NCBI GenBank assembly: GCA_017548565.1
Contig: JAFYZU010000053.1
Location: forward strand, 1-64,000
DNA from: Treponema sp.
GTDB lineage: Bacteria; Spirochaetota; Spirochaetia; Treponematales; Treponemataceae
DNA: 64,000 bases
Reading direction: 5' to 3'
Shown here: positions 8,727 through 17,960 of the stretch, piece by piece
How positions within the stretch are numbered: position 1 is the first letter of the stretch
How the letters are laid out: each line of letters opens with the position of its first letter
Notes under the pieces: generated by a model
What the model was told of the DNA's origin: nothing
What the model saw: the letters and a program-made list of their open reading frames with translations, nothing else
Databases searched by the model: none
Program-made: the position numbers and the translations under genes

Positions 8727-9965
8727 TTATTTTTTTGCTGTTCTTTTTGTTTTTGAATATACATCAAAGAGTACGGCTAAAAGAAGTACTAATCCCTTTA
8801 CGGCTCGCTGCCAGTTCATGTCTACACCAAGAATAGACATACCATTGTTCAATACACCCATAAAGATAGCACCGATTACAGCACCACCTACAGTGCCTGT
8901 TCCACCATAAGCAGAAGCACCACCAATAAAGCATGAAGCAATGGCATCCATTTCATAGTTCTGACCGGATGTCGGCTGAGCAGAGTTCATTCGTGCAATT
9001 GTAACAAGTGCGGCAATTGCAGCAATAAAGCCCATGTTTGTATAAGCAAAGAACATTACATTCTTTGTATTTACACCGGAAAGTCTTGCTGCTTTTTCAT
9101 TACCACCAATTGCGTAAAGATAGCGGCCTGGAACTGTATTCTGTGTAAAGTATGAATATGCTGCAATAATTACGCCAAGAAGAATTAAAACTACCGGAAG
9201 ACCACGATCGCGTGCAAGGAACTGACCAATGATAAAGATTACAATAGAAAGAATTATAAGCTTTGCAAAGAAAGAGCCTGTTGACTGAACAGTATAATTC
9301 TTTCTGATTTTGTTTCTTCGGCTTATTATTTCAAGAATTATATAAGCAAGAATGGCAACGAGAGTTATAATAATTGTTGTTACAAGAATATGAGCGTCTG
9401 AATACTGACCAAACAGCTCTATGTCATTTCCGCTTGCCTTTGGTAAGAAGCTTTCAAAAAGTTTAAGATATTTTTCAGGGAAAGGAGCAATAGGACGTCC
9501 GTCAAGAACGATTGTAGCAACACCACGCCATAAAAGCATACCTGCCAGAGTTGTAATGAACGGCGGAATGTGGATGTAAGCAATAAAGAAACCGTGGAAA
9601 GCACCAATTGCAGTACCAATTATAAGACAGCAGAGTATTGCAAGCCAGATTGGCATGCCCCAGTTTACAATGAATACACCTGCAAGAGCTCCAATAAGGG
9701 CTACTACAGAACCAACAGACAAATCGATGTTACCACCGGTAAGAATACAAAGCAGCATACCTGTTGCAAGAATTGCTACATAAGCATTCTGTCTGATAAT
9801 GTTTGTAATGTTTGCCGGAGAAAAGAGATGGGAATTCCAGCCTGTCTTAGCTCCAATCAAGATTTCGAACAAAATCATTACTCCAACAAGAACAAAAAGC
9901 ATTGTTTTGCTTTTTAACACTGATTTTACTGTATTAAACATACTTGAAGTGTTATTTTCTTCCAT
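8727..9965 (-). CDS. mmsB: Multiple monosaccharide ABC transporter permease
   Basis: 412 residues, the BPD_transp_2 (XylH/GguB) type permease with about ten hydrophobic segments. Landmarks are GGNIDLSVGSVVALIGALAG, PPFITTLAGMLLWRG, YAIGGNEKAARLSGVNTKN and IASCFIGGASAYGGTGTVGGAV. Its length (about 400, longer than MglC or RbsC) and the extended cytoplasmic segment near 215 favour the ChvE-GguAB/XylFGH subfamily over galactose or ribose systems. It starts 2 nt after the ATPase gene. Substrate is probably xylose, glucose, arabinose or galactose; the sequence does not decide which. Confidence 0.9.
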   Translation of the reverse strand: MEENNTSSMFNTVKSVLKSKTMLFVLVGVMILFEILIGAKTGWNSHLFSPANITNIIRQNAYVAILATGMLLCILTGGNIDLSVGSVVALIGALAGVFIVNWGMPIWLAILCCLIIGTAIGAFHGFFIAYIHIPPFITTLAGMLLWRGVATIVLDGRPIAPFPEKYLKLFESFLPKASGNDIELFGQYSDAHILVTTIIITLVAILAYIILEIISRRNKIRKNYTVQSTGSFFAKLIILSIVIFIIGQFLARDRGLPVVLILLGVIIAAYSYFTQNTVPGRYLYAIGGNEKAARLSGVNTKNVMFFAYTNMGFIAAIAALVTIARMNSAQPTSGQNYEMDAIASCFIGGASAYGGTGTVGGAVIGAIFMGVLNNGMSILGVDMNWQRAVKGLVLLLAVLFDVYSKTKRTAKK

Positions 9966-9967
9966 TT

Positions 9968-11515
9968 TTATTCTCCTAATTCAACTGTTTTTCCGGAATT
10001 TATAATTTCGGTCATGATTTTTTCCTGAGTAGCTTCTTTGCCGCTCATTTCTGCAATCATTTTACCTTCATTCATTACGTAGATACGGTCGCACATACCA
10101 AGGATTTCAGGCATTTCAGAAGAAATCATGATAACCGATTTTCCTTCTGCAACCATTTTATTGATGATACAGTAGATTTCGTACTTGGCACCAACGTCAA
10201 TACCGCGAGTCGGTTCATCCAGAATAAGAATGTCCGGTTCGGCAAAAAGCCATTTTCCAAGCAATACTTTCTGCATGTTACCGCCCGAAAGATTTCCTAC
10301 ATCTTCCATTACAGTTGCACATTTTGTATGCATATCCTTTGCCATTTCTTCAGAGTATTTGCGCTCCTTGTCAAAGTCAATTACATAATGGTTAGAAATC
10401 TTTTCCGGCTTTGCGGCTGTTGTATTTTTACAGATAGATTCTGTAAGAATAAGTCCGTTGCCTTTTCTGTCTTCGGTAACGTATGCCAGTCCCGCCTTAA
10501 TGGCAGATTTAACATTCGGGAAAGATACCTCTTTACCGTTCATATATATTTGCCCGCGGATATTTGCTCCGTAGGAATGTCCAAAGATACTCATTGCAAG
10601 CTCTGTTCGTCCGGCACCCATAAGGCCTGAAATGCCAAGAACTTCACCCTTACGAAGATTAAAGTTAATGTTGTCGCAGACTTTAATTCCGTCAAATACA
10701 GGATGGTCTACACACCAGTTTTTAACTTCAAAACAGATTTCACCTACATGAGGTTCTCGTTTAGGGAATCGGTCGGTAAGGCTTCGTCCTACCATAGCCG
10801 AAATGATTGTATCTTCAGAAAAATTATCTTTCTTTTTATCAAGCGAAGTGATTGACTGTCCGTCGCGGATTACAGTAATTCTGTCTGCAACGTAAGATAC
10901 TTCGTTAAGCTTATGGGAAATGATGATGGAAGTCATTCCCTGTTTTTTGAATTCAAGCAGAAGGTCAAGAAGATGCTTTGCTTCTGTATCGTTCAAAGAA
11001 GCTGTCGGTTCATCAAGAATAAGTAGCCTTACATTTTTTCCTAAGGCCTTTGCAATTTCTACAAGCTGCTGTTTTCCTACACCAATGTCTTTTATAAGTG
11101 TCTTTGATGAATCCTTTAAGCCTACCATTTTTAAAAGCTCATCTGCTTTGTCAAAGGTTTCGGACCAGTTGATTTTTGCTTTTGTTCCTCTTTCGTTTCC
11201 AAGGAACATGTTTTCACCAATTGTTAAAAGTGGAACAAGTGCCAGTTCCTGGTGAATAATTACAATACCCTTTGCTTCACTGTCGCGGATTGTCTGGAAA
11301 TTACAGATTTCGCCGTCATAAATAATGTCGCCGTCATAAGTTCCATAAGGATAAATACCGCTGAGAACATTCATCAGGGTAGATTTTCCGGCACCGTTTT
11401 CACCGACAATTGCATGAACCTCTCCTTCTTCTACAGAAAGGTTTACATTGTCGAGTGCTTTTACACCCGGAAATACCTTGGTAATATTTTTCATTTCCAA
11501 TAATGTTTTAGCCAT
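9968..11515 (-). CDS. mmsA: Multiple monosaccharide ABC transporter ATP-binding protein
   Basis: 515 residues with two fused ATPase halves, as in MglA, XylG and GguA. First half: Walker A GENGAGKST, signature IGVGKQQLVEIAKAL, Walker B LLILDEPTASL. Second half: degenerate Walker A-like GLMGAGRTEL, signature LSGGNMQKVLLGKWL, Walker B ILILDEPTRGIDVGA. It energises the permease encoded directly downstream. AGAGGGG precedes the ATG. A terminator-like hairpin stands between the binding protein gene and this gene, so it is probably made in smaller amounts than the binding protein. Confidence 0.93.
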   Translation of the reverse strand: MAKTLLEMKNITKVFPGVKALDNVNLSVEEGEVHAIVGENGAGKSTLMNVLSGIYPYGTYDGDIIYDGEICNFQTIRDSEAKGIVIIHQELALVPLLTIGENMFLGNERGTKAKINWSETFDKADELLKMVGLKDSSKTLIKDIGVGKQQLVEIAKALGKNVRLLILDEPTASLNDTEAKHLLDLLLEFKKQGMTSIIISHKLNEVSYVADRITVIRDGQSITSLDKKKDNFSEDTIISAMVGRSLTDRFPKREPHVGEICFEVKNWCVDHPVFDGIKVCDNINFNLRKGEVLGISGLMGAGRTELAMSIFGHSYGANIRGQIYMNGKEVSFPNVKSAIKAGLAYVTEDRKGNGLILTESICKNTTAAKPEKISNHYVIDFDKERKYSEEMAKDMHTKCATVMEDVGNLSGGNMQKVLLGKWLFAEPDILILDEPTRGIDVGAKYEIYCIINKMVAEGKSVIMISSEMPEILGMCDRIYVMNEGKMIAEMSGKEATQEKIMTEIINSGKTVELGE

Positions 11516-11552
11516 TGGAACCCCTCTTTCTATTAATGTCTTTTATGTGTTC

Positions 11553-11592
11553 AAAAAAAAAGGGCTGTCTAAGTTGTGCTTTTGACAGCCCT
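11553..11592 (-). terminator. Intra-operon terminator between binding protein and ATPase genes
   Basis: Nine-pair stem AGGGCTGTC / GACAGCCCT with a 14-nt loop, followed on the minus strand by nine T. Its place directly after the binding protein stop suggests partial termination that favours the binding protein. Confidence 0.82.
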
Positions 11593-11611
11593 ATTATCCA
11601 TTATGTCCGGA

Positions 11612-12682
11612 CTATTTAAGTTCAGCTTCTGTGTAGTATCCTGTGTCTACGAGGAGAGCCTTGTAGTTGTTTACATCACCGAATACTGGTTCACAAAGGA
11701 ATGAAGGAACAACCTTAACGTTGTTGTCATATGTCTTTGTATCATTGATTGGAGGTTCTGAACCTTTCATGATAGCGTCAACCATTTCAACAACCTTAGA
11801 AGCCAAAGTACGTGTATCCTTGAATACAGACATTGACTGTGTTCCCTTAATCATGTTCTTAACAGATGTGATATCGCAGTCCTGTCCTGTGATTACAGGG
11901 AAGTTGTCTGCTGTATATCCTGCAGAAGTAAGAGCCTGTGTTACACCCTGTGCTGTAGAGTCGTTAGAGCAGTATACAGCATCGAGCTTCTGTCCTTTTG
12001 GACTATAGTTGTTAGATGTAATAAGGTTTTCCATACGGCTCTGAGCTCTTTCCGTTGACCATTCAAGAGTAGCAGCCTGTGCTTTTTCTGTCTGACCTGA
12101 TTTACAAACGATTACACCTTTGTCGAGGTAAGGTTTAAGAACATCCATAGCACCACCGAAGAAGAAGTTGATGTTGTTGTCACCTGGATCACCGGTGAAG
12201 AATTCCATGTAAACTGGATCTGAAGCAGAGCGGCTCTTAAGACCAAGCTTTTCAACAAGGTAGTCACCCTGAAGAGTACCTACTTTGTAGTTATCGAATG
12301 TTGCATAGTAAGAAACTGCATCTGTGTCCATAATAAGACGGTCATAAGCGATTGTCTGAACATTCTTCTGTTTTGCTGTTGCAAGAACGTTAGAAAGAGA
12401 AGAACCATCGATAGATGCGATTACGAGAACTTTACATCCACTTGTAATCATATTCTCGAGCTGAGAAATCTGAGTGTTGATGTCATTTGCTGCGAACTGA
12501 AGGTCTACTGTATAGCCAGCTTTTTCGAGCATGCTCTTCATGTTTGCACCATCCTGATTCCAGCGCTGCAAATCTTTTGTAGGCATTGAAACACCAACTT
12601 TTGTTGCACTTGATTTTTTGCCGTTACATCCAACAAGACACAAAGCAAGTGCTGCCAATACTACTGCTAAAAGTTTTTTCAT
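11612..12682 (-). CDS. chvE: ChvE-type monosaccharide-binding lipoprotein
   Basis: 356 residues. The leader ends in CLVGC (Cys 19), so it is a lipoprotein. The mature protein is a type I periplasmic binding protein of the ChvE/XylF class: VGVSMPTKDLQRWNQDG, NDINTQISQLENMITSGCKVLVIA, AYDRLIMDTDAVSYYATFDN, YCSNDSTAQGVTQAL and ITGQDCD. It delivers monosaccharides to the ABC permease encoded downstream. AAAGGAG lies 7 nt before the ATG. First gene of the minus-strand operon, divergent from clpS. Confidence 0.92.
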   Translation of the reverse strand: MKKLLAVVLAALALCLVGCNGKKSSATKVGVSMPTKDLQRWNQDGANMKSMLEKAGYTVDLQFAANDINTQISQLENMITSGCKVLVIASIDGSSLSNVLATAKQKNVQTIAYDRLIMDTDAVSYYATFDNYKVGTLQGDYLVEKLGLKSRSASDPVYMEFFTGDPGDNNINFFFGGAMDVLKPYLDKGVIVCKSGQTEKAQAATLEWSTERAQSRMENLITSNNYSPKGQKLDAVYCSNDSTAQGVTQALTSAGYTADNFPVITGQDCDITSVKNMIKGTQSMSVFKDTRTLASKVVEMVDAIMKGSEPPINDTKTYDNNVKVVPSFLCEPVFGDVNNYKALLVDTGYYTEAELK

Positions 12683-12733
12683 AATAAAAACTCCTTTTAT
12701 GAAATATCTGGGATCTAAGACCCCTCAATTACA

Positions 12734-12762
12734 ATTATATTGGTAACGCATTTTTTTAGAAA
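12734..12762 (-). promoter_or_regulatory. Probable promoter of the sugar transporter operon
   Basis: Minus-strand TATAAT (12734-12739) with a weak -35 TTTCTA (12757-12762) at 17 bp. The region just upstream (12741-12860) is unusually rich in T/A tracts, which could act as an UP element or suit an activator-dependent promoter. Confidence 0.4.
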
Positions 12763-12846
12763 AAAATAATCTTGATTTTTTTGTTATTTTATTGTTTTTT
12801 TTGGTGATTTTTTAGTGGTTTTTACCTATGCATTAGGATTTTTTTG

Positions 12847-12875
12847 TTGTAAAAATTATGCTAATTGATTATATT
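12847..12875 (+). promoter_or_regulatory. Promoter of clpS, probably leaderless
   Basis: TTGTAA (12847-12852), 17 bp, TATATT (12870-12875). The clpS ATG at 12883 follows after 7 nt, so transcription should begin at or one base before the start codon. No Shine-Dalgarno is visible. Confidence 0.65.
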
Positions 12876-12882
12876 TAACTAT

Positions 12883-13194
12883 ATGAGTAGTTATGAACAG
12901 GTAAATAAAAACACAGACAATGCAATGGTTGCAGATGTTTCAATAGATCTTCCTCCTGAATGTGATGTAATTTTTTTTAACGATGATTATACAACCATGG
13001 AATTTGTTGTAGATGTACTTGTATCGGTTTTCAACAAACCTCGTCCAACCGCTGAACTTTTAATGACAGAGGTTCATGAGAATGGTTCTGCAGTTGTCGG
13101 ACGCTATACTTATGATATTGCATATTCACGTGCTAATCTTGCCAGAAGCCTTGCAAAAAAAAATAATTTTCCTTTGAGGGTTGAAGTCGAATAA
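12883..13194 (+). CDS. clpS: ClpS, N-end rule adaptor for ClpA
   Basis: 103 residues from the ATG at 12883; a TTG further upstream would fall inside the -10 region. The ClpS core is clear: VIFFNDDYTTMEFVVDVL (substrate pocket), then MTEVHENGSAVVG (H of the N-degron pocket region) and YTYDIAYSRANLARS. The flexible first 25 residues would enter the ClpA pore, as known for ClpS. It binds proteins with bulky N-terminal residues and hands them to ClpAP. Its stop overlaps the clpA ATG (TAATG). Confidence 0.93.
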   Translation: MSSYEQVNKNTDNAMVADVSIDLPPECDVIFFNDDYTTMEFVVDVLVSVFNKPRPTAELLMTEVHENGSAVVGRYTYDIAYSRANLARSLAKKNNFPLRVEVE

Positions 13195-15491
13195 TGGAAG
13201 AAGAAAACAAAAAAAGTTTTGTCCGTCAGATGAAGGTAAGCCCGATGCTTACAAAAATTTTATCTGATTCGATGGAACTTGCAAGAAAACTTAATCATGA
13301 ATTTTTTACTCCCGAGCATGTTCTTGCAAATGCGCTTCAGAATGAATTTGTTTGTCATCTTCTTTATGAAAGCGGAAGTGATTTTAATTCCCTCAAACAG
13401 AATGTAAATGAATATCTTGCAAAAAAAGTACCTGCAATTTGTGATGAAGCAGATCCTTCGTTAATAAAAGGACCGGTTGAGTCGGCAGGCTTTCAGGCAA
13501 TCATGAACAGGGCAGTTTTTTTATGCGTTTCGAGCGATGCCCAGTTTCTTGACATTACGGATGTTCTTGTAAGCATGTACGAAGAAAAACGAAATTACTG
13601 TTCATATTTTCTGCGTTCAAGCGGTGTAGATAAATTAAAGCTTCTTGAAACAATTTCAAAGGTACGCGGTGTACGTGGAGTTAAAAATCCGAAGCCGGTA
13701 CAGAATCCTCCAATTCCGGAAGGAATAATGACGAATAACAGCGGTGGACTTGAACGTTTTGCAGTAGATTTAACAAAAGCGGCAAAGGCAGGTGCTTTTG
13801 ATAAGCTTGTCGGTCGTGAAGAAGAAATTGAAAGAACAATCCAGATTTTATGCAGAAGGACAAAAAATAATCCTTTATATGTTGGGGATGCGGGAGTCGG
13901 AAAAACAGCAATTTCTTACGGACTTGCCCAGAAAATTGTAAGCGGCGAGGTTCCTGATTTATTAAAAGGATATACAATCTATTCTCTTGATCTTGGTCTT
14001 CTGCTTGCGGGTTCTAAATTCCGTGGTGATTTTGAAGAAAGACTTCATTCGATAATAGATGAATTAAAGGAAAAGAAAAAATCAATTTTATTCATCGATG
14101 AAATTCATATGCTCATGGGAGCCGGAACGAATGGTTCAACTCAGATGGATGCAGCAAATCTTCTTAAACCGGCACTCGCAGGCGGAGAAATAAAGGTAAT
14201 CGGTTCTACAACCTTTGAAGAATATGCAGCGCATTTTGAAAAAGACAGGGCTCTTGCAAGACGCTTCCAGAAAATTGATATTGTTGAGCCGACAAGGGCA
14301 GAGGCTGTAAAAATCTTAAAGGGTCTCCAGAAAAAATATGAAGAATTTCATGGTGTAAAATACAGTCCGTCGTCTATCGAAGACGCTGTTGATTTTTCAG
14401 TTCAGTTTTTTCCGGATAAGCGTCTGCCGGATAAAGCAATCGATATTATGGACGAAGCGGGTTCATATCTTAAAATCAATAAAAACGGCGGAACTGTAAA
14501 TTCAATGATAATCAGAAAGGTAACTGCGAAAATTGCACGTTTACCGATAGATGTCGTTGCTGGTGAAGAAAAAGAAAAGCTTTCTGAAATAGAAACCATT
14601 CTTAAGGAATCTATCTTCGGACAGGATAATGCTGTTTCAATGCTCAGTAAGGCAGTAAAAAGAGCACGTGCAGGCTTCAGAAATCCGGAAAAGCCCGAGG
14701 CGTCGTATCTTTTTGTGGGACCGACCGGATGCGGAAAAACAGAGCTGGCAGTAACGCTTTCAAAGTTCTTAAATGAACCTCTTCTTCGTTATGACATGAG
14801 TGAGTATCAGGAAAAGCATTCTGTGAGCAGACTTGTCGGTTCACCTCCTGGTTATGTCGGATTTGAAGAAGGCGGTCAGCTTACAAAGGATGTAAGGAAA
14901 AATCCGAATTCCGTTATTCTTTTTGATGAGATTGAAAAAGCACATGAAGATATTTATAACATCCTTCTTCAGGTAATGGATTATGGTGTTCTTACAGATA
15001 ATCAGGGACGAAAGGCAGATTTCAGAAACTGCATTCTTATTATGACAAGTAATGCCGGAGCACGTGATATGGAAAAAGGCGGCATCGGTTTTGGACGCGA
15101 AATAAGTGATGATGCAAAAGCCACCCTGATTGAAGCTGTAAACAAGGAATTTGCTCCTGAGTTCAGGAACAGACTTGATTCTGTAATACCGTTCAACTAT
15201 CTTACAAAGGATGTTGCAAGAATGGTATGTCATAAAGAAATCAATAAGCTTTCACAAAGGATGAAGGCAAAGAAAGTAAAGCTTTCGGTAAACGAGGCAT
15301 GCGTCGATTACCTTACAGATGAAGGATATTCAAAGGAGTTCGGGGCAAGAAACATGGCAAGGACAGTCGAATCAAAAATTGCGGATCCGCTTGTTGATGA
15401 AGTATTGTTCGGTAAACTAGCAAAAGGTGGAAGCGTAACGGCAACGGCTGTTTCAGAGGAAGGCAATATAGTTTTTGAATATGCAGATTAA
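13194..15491 (+). CDS. clpA: ClpA, ATP-dependent unfoldase of the ClpAP protease
   Basis: 765 residues, typical ClpA length without the ClpB middle coiled coil. N-domain (about 1-150, LNHEFFTPEHVLANAL), D1 with Walker A GDAGVGKT and Walker B ILFIDEIHML, D2 with Walker A GPTGCGKT, Walker B ILFDEIEKAH and sensor/arginine region EFRNRLDSVIPF. The IGFG loop after MTSNAGARDMEKGG is the ClpP-docking motif. It unfolds substrates delivered by ClpS for degradation by ClpP, which is not encoded here. The 3' end overlaps the following sugar-binding protein gene by 11 nt. Confidence 0.96.
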   Translation: MEEENKKSFVRQMKVSPMLTKILSDSMELARKLNHEFFTPEHVLANALQNEFVCHLLYESGSDFNSLKQNVNEYLAKKVPAICDEADPSLIKGPVESAGFQAIMNRAVFLCVSSDAQFLDITDVLVSMYEEKRNYCSYFLRSSGVDKLKLLETISKVRGVRGVKNPKPVQNPPIPEGIMTNNSGGLERFAVDLTKAAKAGAFDKLVGREEEIERTIQILCRRTKNNPLYVGDAGVGKTAISYGLAQKIVSGEVPDLLKGYTIYSLDLGLLLAGSKFRGDFEERLHSIIDELKEKKKSILFIDEIHMLMGAGTNGSTQMDAANLLKPALAGGEIKVIGSTTFEEYAAHFEKDRALARRFQKIDIVEPTRAEAVKILKGLQKKYEEFHGVKYSPSSIEDAVDFSVQFFPDKRLPDKAIDIMDEAGSYLKINKNGGTVNSMIIRKVTAKIARLPIDVVAGEEKEKLSEIETILKESIFGQDNAVSMLSKAVKRARAGFRNPEKPEASYLFVGPTGCGKTELAVTLSKFLNEPLLRYDMSEYQEKHSVSRLVGSPPGYVGFEEGGQLTKDVRKNPNSVILFDEIEKAHEDIYNILLQVMDYGVLTDNQGRKADFRNCILIMTSNAGARDMEKGGIGFGREISDDAKATLIEAVNKEFAPEFRNRLDSVIPFNYLTKDVARMVCHKEINKLSQRMKAKKVKLSVNEACVDYLTDEGYSKEFGARNMARTVESKIADPLVDEVLFGKLAKGGSVTATAVSEEGNIVFEYAD

Positions 15492-16437
15492 TAGTAAGAA
15501 ATCAAAAAGATTGTATGCCGTTATTTTTTCACTTGTAGCAGTAATTATTCTTTGTATAACATTTCTTTTAAGTACATTTTTTAATATCAGGAAAAAAACA
15601 GTTTCAGACAGGGCAGATAAATTTCAGGCAAGATATCATATTGTCGTGCTTGGAAATTACGAAAATGAGCTTTTCTTAAAACAGGTATATGAGGGTGCAA
15701 AGAAGCAGAGTGAGCAGTATAATGCCGTTGTTGAATTTTATGTACCTTCTTCTCAGGCAGAGAATGTTTCTTTAGAAAAGCTTTTTGATTATGCGGGTTT
15801 TGTAAATGCAGATGGTGTTATTGCTTATATTGACGATTCAGAGCTTAAATATAATGTTCCGAGAAGGGTTGACGGGACAGAAATCCCTTTGGTTACTACC
15901 GGCGTTTATGTTCCGTCACTGAATCAGATTTCGTTTATCGGAAATAACTGGTGGGAGCTTGGGAAAAAAATAGGTAAAGAAGTTATAAAGCTTTTACAAG
16001 GCGGCGGTAACCTTTATGTAATATCGAAGGAAACTTCCCCGAATTATGGAAATTTAACGGGAAGTCTTTTTGAATCCCTGAATTCTCATTCAGAAATAAA
16101 GGTTCAGATGATAGATGGTCTTTCGAGCGATATAATTTTTGACAGCAATGAAAATGAAAAAAATCTTGTGCTTTGTCTTACAGAAGAATCTACAATCAAT
16201 ACGGCTCAGATAACAAAGGAGCTTCAGCCTGATAATAATAAGAATTACAGCATCATTGGCTTTGGAAGCAACGAAACCTGTCTTTACTATCTTGAAAATA
16301 AAATCATCACTGAGCTTATTTCACTTGATCAGGAAAAAATCGGTGAAACGGCAATCAATCAGATTTTTGAATATACAAACAAAGGTTATGCAAACAGCTA
16401 CATAGCGGCGGACGTAAAGTTCAAGGGATGGGAATGA
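15481..16437 (+). CDS. Membrane-anchored sugar-binding protein, XylFII-like sensor subunit
   Basis: 318 residues from the ATG at 15481. One uncleaved TM helix at about 10-33 holds a type I periplasmic binding protein domain (about 45-318) outside: YHIVVLGNYENELFLKQVYEGAK, VNADGVIAYID, VTTGVYVPSLNQISFIGNNWWELGKKIG, IIGFGSNETCLYYLENK. There is no lipobox. A TM-anchored binding protein next to a YesM/LytS-type kinase and YesN-type regulator is the clostridial XylFII-LytS-YesN arrangement, where XylFII binds xylose and controls the kinase. Ligand here is not decided by sequence. Overlaps clpA by 11 nt and the kinase gene by ATGA. Confidence 0.8.
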   Translation: MQINSKKSKRLYAVIFSLVAVIILCITFLLSTFFNIRKKTVSDRADKFQARYHIVVLGNYENELFLKQVYEGAKKQSEQYNAVVEFYVPSSQAENVSLEKLFDYAGFVNADGVIAYIDDSELKYNVPRRVDGTEIPLVTTGVYVPSLNQISFIGNNWWELGKKIGKEVIKLLQGGGNLYVISKETSPNYGNLTGSLFESLNSHSEIKVQMIDGLSSDIIFDSNENEKNLVLCLTEESTINTAQITKELQPDNNKNYSIIGFGSNETCLYYLENKIITELISLDQEKIGETAINQIFEYTNKGYANSYIAADVKFKGWE

Positions 16438-17960
16438 AGAAGGTGAACCTGCAGAACTTTTTTACTCTGCGCGGAAGGATAATGATGTGTTTTTCTCTTT
16501 CTCTTTTTGTAATGTTTATAATCCTTTTTACGGTTATCCGTCTTGATTTTGCGGGAATGCAGAATCTTGGAAATGCATATAAATCGAATACAGAACTCAA
16601 TTATTTTTCACTTATGATTGCTCAGACAGAAAAAGCAATGGAAAATTATGTTGAATATCATTCGTACGAAAGCATCAATGCATATTATGCGGGCTGTAGT
16701 AAAACAGAGGAATTCTTAAATCTCATGCAGTCTAATCCTTCGGGCGATGAGGTTCTACAGAAGGAATATATAGTAAAGCAGTTTTCCAGATCCTTTATTC
16801 ATTATTCAAACAAGGCAATTATTGCACGACGCGCAAACAGTACGGAAGAGATGAATTATTATTACAAAAAAACACTTGACTGCTACAATATGCTTCTTTC
16901 ACAGGTGCTTGAACTTAACAAGCTGCTTCTTCAGAAAAATGCCCTTGAATACGAGCAGAGTCATGACAATTATCTTATAACTACCAGGTTTTATTTCTGG
17001 CTTTTCATGTGTTTTGCACTTTTGATTTTCTGTTTCATATATCTTATGATTACAAACCTTACAAAACCTCTTGCAGAAATTTCTGAGGTAGCGCACAGGG
17101 TTTCGAAGCGTGATTTTGATGTACCGCTGTTTAATAATTATACGAACGATGAAATAGGAAATATATGTCAGGCGTTCGACAGAATGATTATAAGCATCCG
17201 TGAATATATTGATACAATCTGGGAAAAAGCACGAACGGAAGCAGAACTCCGCGAAAAGGAAATTGAGATGCAGGCGCTTTACACCGATGCACAGCTTCGT
17301 GCGCTTCAGAATCAGATTAATCCTCATTTTCTGTTCAATACACTTAATACCGGCTCTCAGCTGGCAATGATGGAAGGGGCCGACAAAACCTGTTATTTTA
17401 TTGAGCAGGTCGCAGATTTTTTCCGTTATAACATTCAGCAGCAGAATAAAACTGCTTCGATAGATGAAGAGCTTGGTCTTGTAGATAATTTTGTCTATAT
17501 CATGAAGGTAAGGTTTGGAAGCAGACTTGAATTCATAAAGGACATTCCTGAACAGAAATTTCTTCAGCATATCCCTGTTATGACGCTTCAGCCGATTGTA
17601 GAAAACTGCATTAAATACGGACTCAAAAACACCACCGGAAGGGTAATGCTTAGCATAAAGGTTGAACGCAAATTTATAGTAATAAATATCAGCGATAATG
17701 GTTCGGGAATGGACAAGGAAATCAAGAAAAATGTTTTTGATGCCGTAAAAAATGAAAAGACAAGGCTTCCGCCTGAAATAGTAAACAAGCAGATAGAAGA
17801 AATTTCATCCGTCGAAAACGCCAAACATACGGGGACAGGCTTAATCAATGTATTTTTACGGTTAAAGCTTTATTTCCACCGTGATGACATTTTTGACATT
17901 ACAAAAGGTGAAAACGGTGAAGGAACAAAATTTATTATAAAGGTGCCGAAGAATGTATAA
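16434..17960 (+). CDS. YesM/LytS-type sensor histidine kinase
   Basis: About 508 residues; the ATG at 16434 is preferred over 16428 because AGGG (16424-16427) is 6 nt before it. TM1 about 20-37, an all-helical extracellular domain about 40-185, TM2 about 187-207, HAMP about 208-260, coiled linker, then the His_kinase domain with phosphoacceptor His in QINPHFLFNTLN (about 298) and HATPase with PIVENCIKYGLK and DNGSGMD. The short helical sensor has no own ligand pocket, consistent with sensing through the adjacent anchored binding protein. Overlaps its regulator gene by 8 nt. Confidence 0.92.
   Translation: MKKVNLQNFFTLRGRIMMCFSLSLFVMFIILFTVIRLDFAGMQNLGNAYKSNTELNYFSLMIAQTEKAMENYVEYHSYESINAYYAGCSKTEEFLNLMQSNPSGDEVLQKEYIVKQFSRSFIHYSNKAIIARRANSTEEMNYYYKKTLDCYNMLLSQVLELNKLLLQKNALEYEQSHDNYLITTRFYFWLFMCFALLIFCFIYLMITNLTKPLAEISEVAHRVSKRDFDVPLFNNYTNDEIGNICQAFDRMIISIREYIDTIWEKARTEAELREKEIEMQALYTDAQLRALQNQINPHFLFNTLNTGSQLAMMEGADKTCYFIEQVADFFRYNIQQQNKTASIDEELGLVDNFVYIMKVRFGSRLEFIKDIPEQKFLQHIPVMTLQPIVENCIKYGLKNTTGRVMLSIKVERKFIVINISDNGSGMDKEIKKNVFDAVKNEKTRLPPEIVNKQIEEISSVENAKHTGTGLINVFLRLKLYFHRDDIFDITKGENGEGTKFIIKVPKNV

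Noticed and set aside
12741-12860. T/A-tract region as a riboswitch or small RNA
   Set aside because: No stable stem or conserved aptamer core is visible; simple A/T tracts near divergent promoters explain it.
16899-17570. 223-residue ORF antisense to the histidine kinase gene
   Set aside because: Composition is that of a complementary-strand shadow (Phe/Ile/Cys-rich, no domain); the kinase on the other strand has full motifs.
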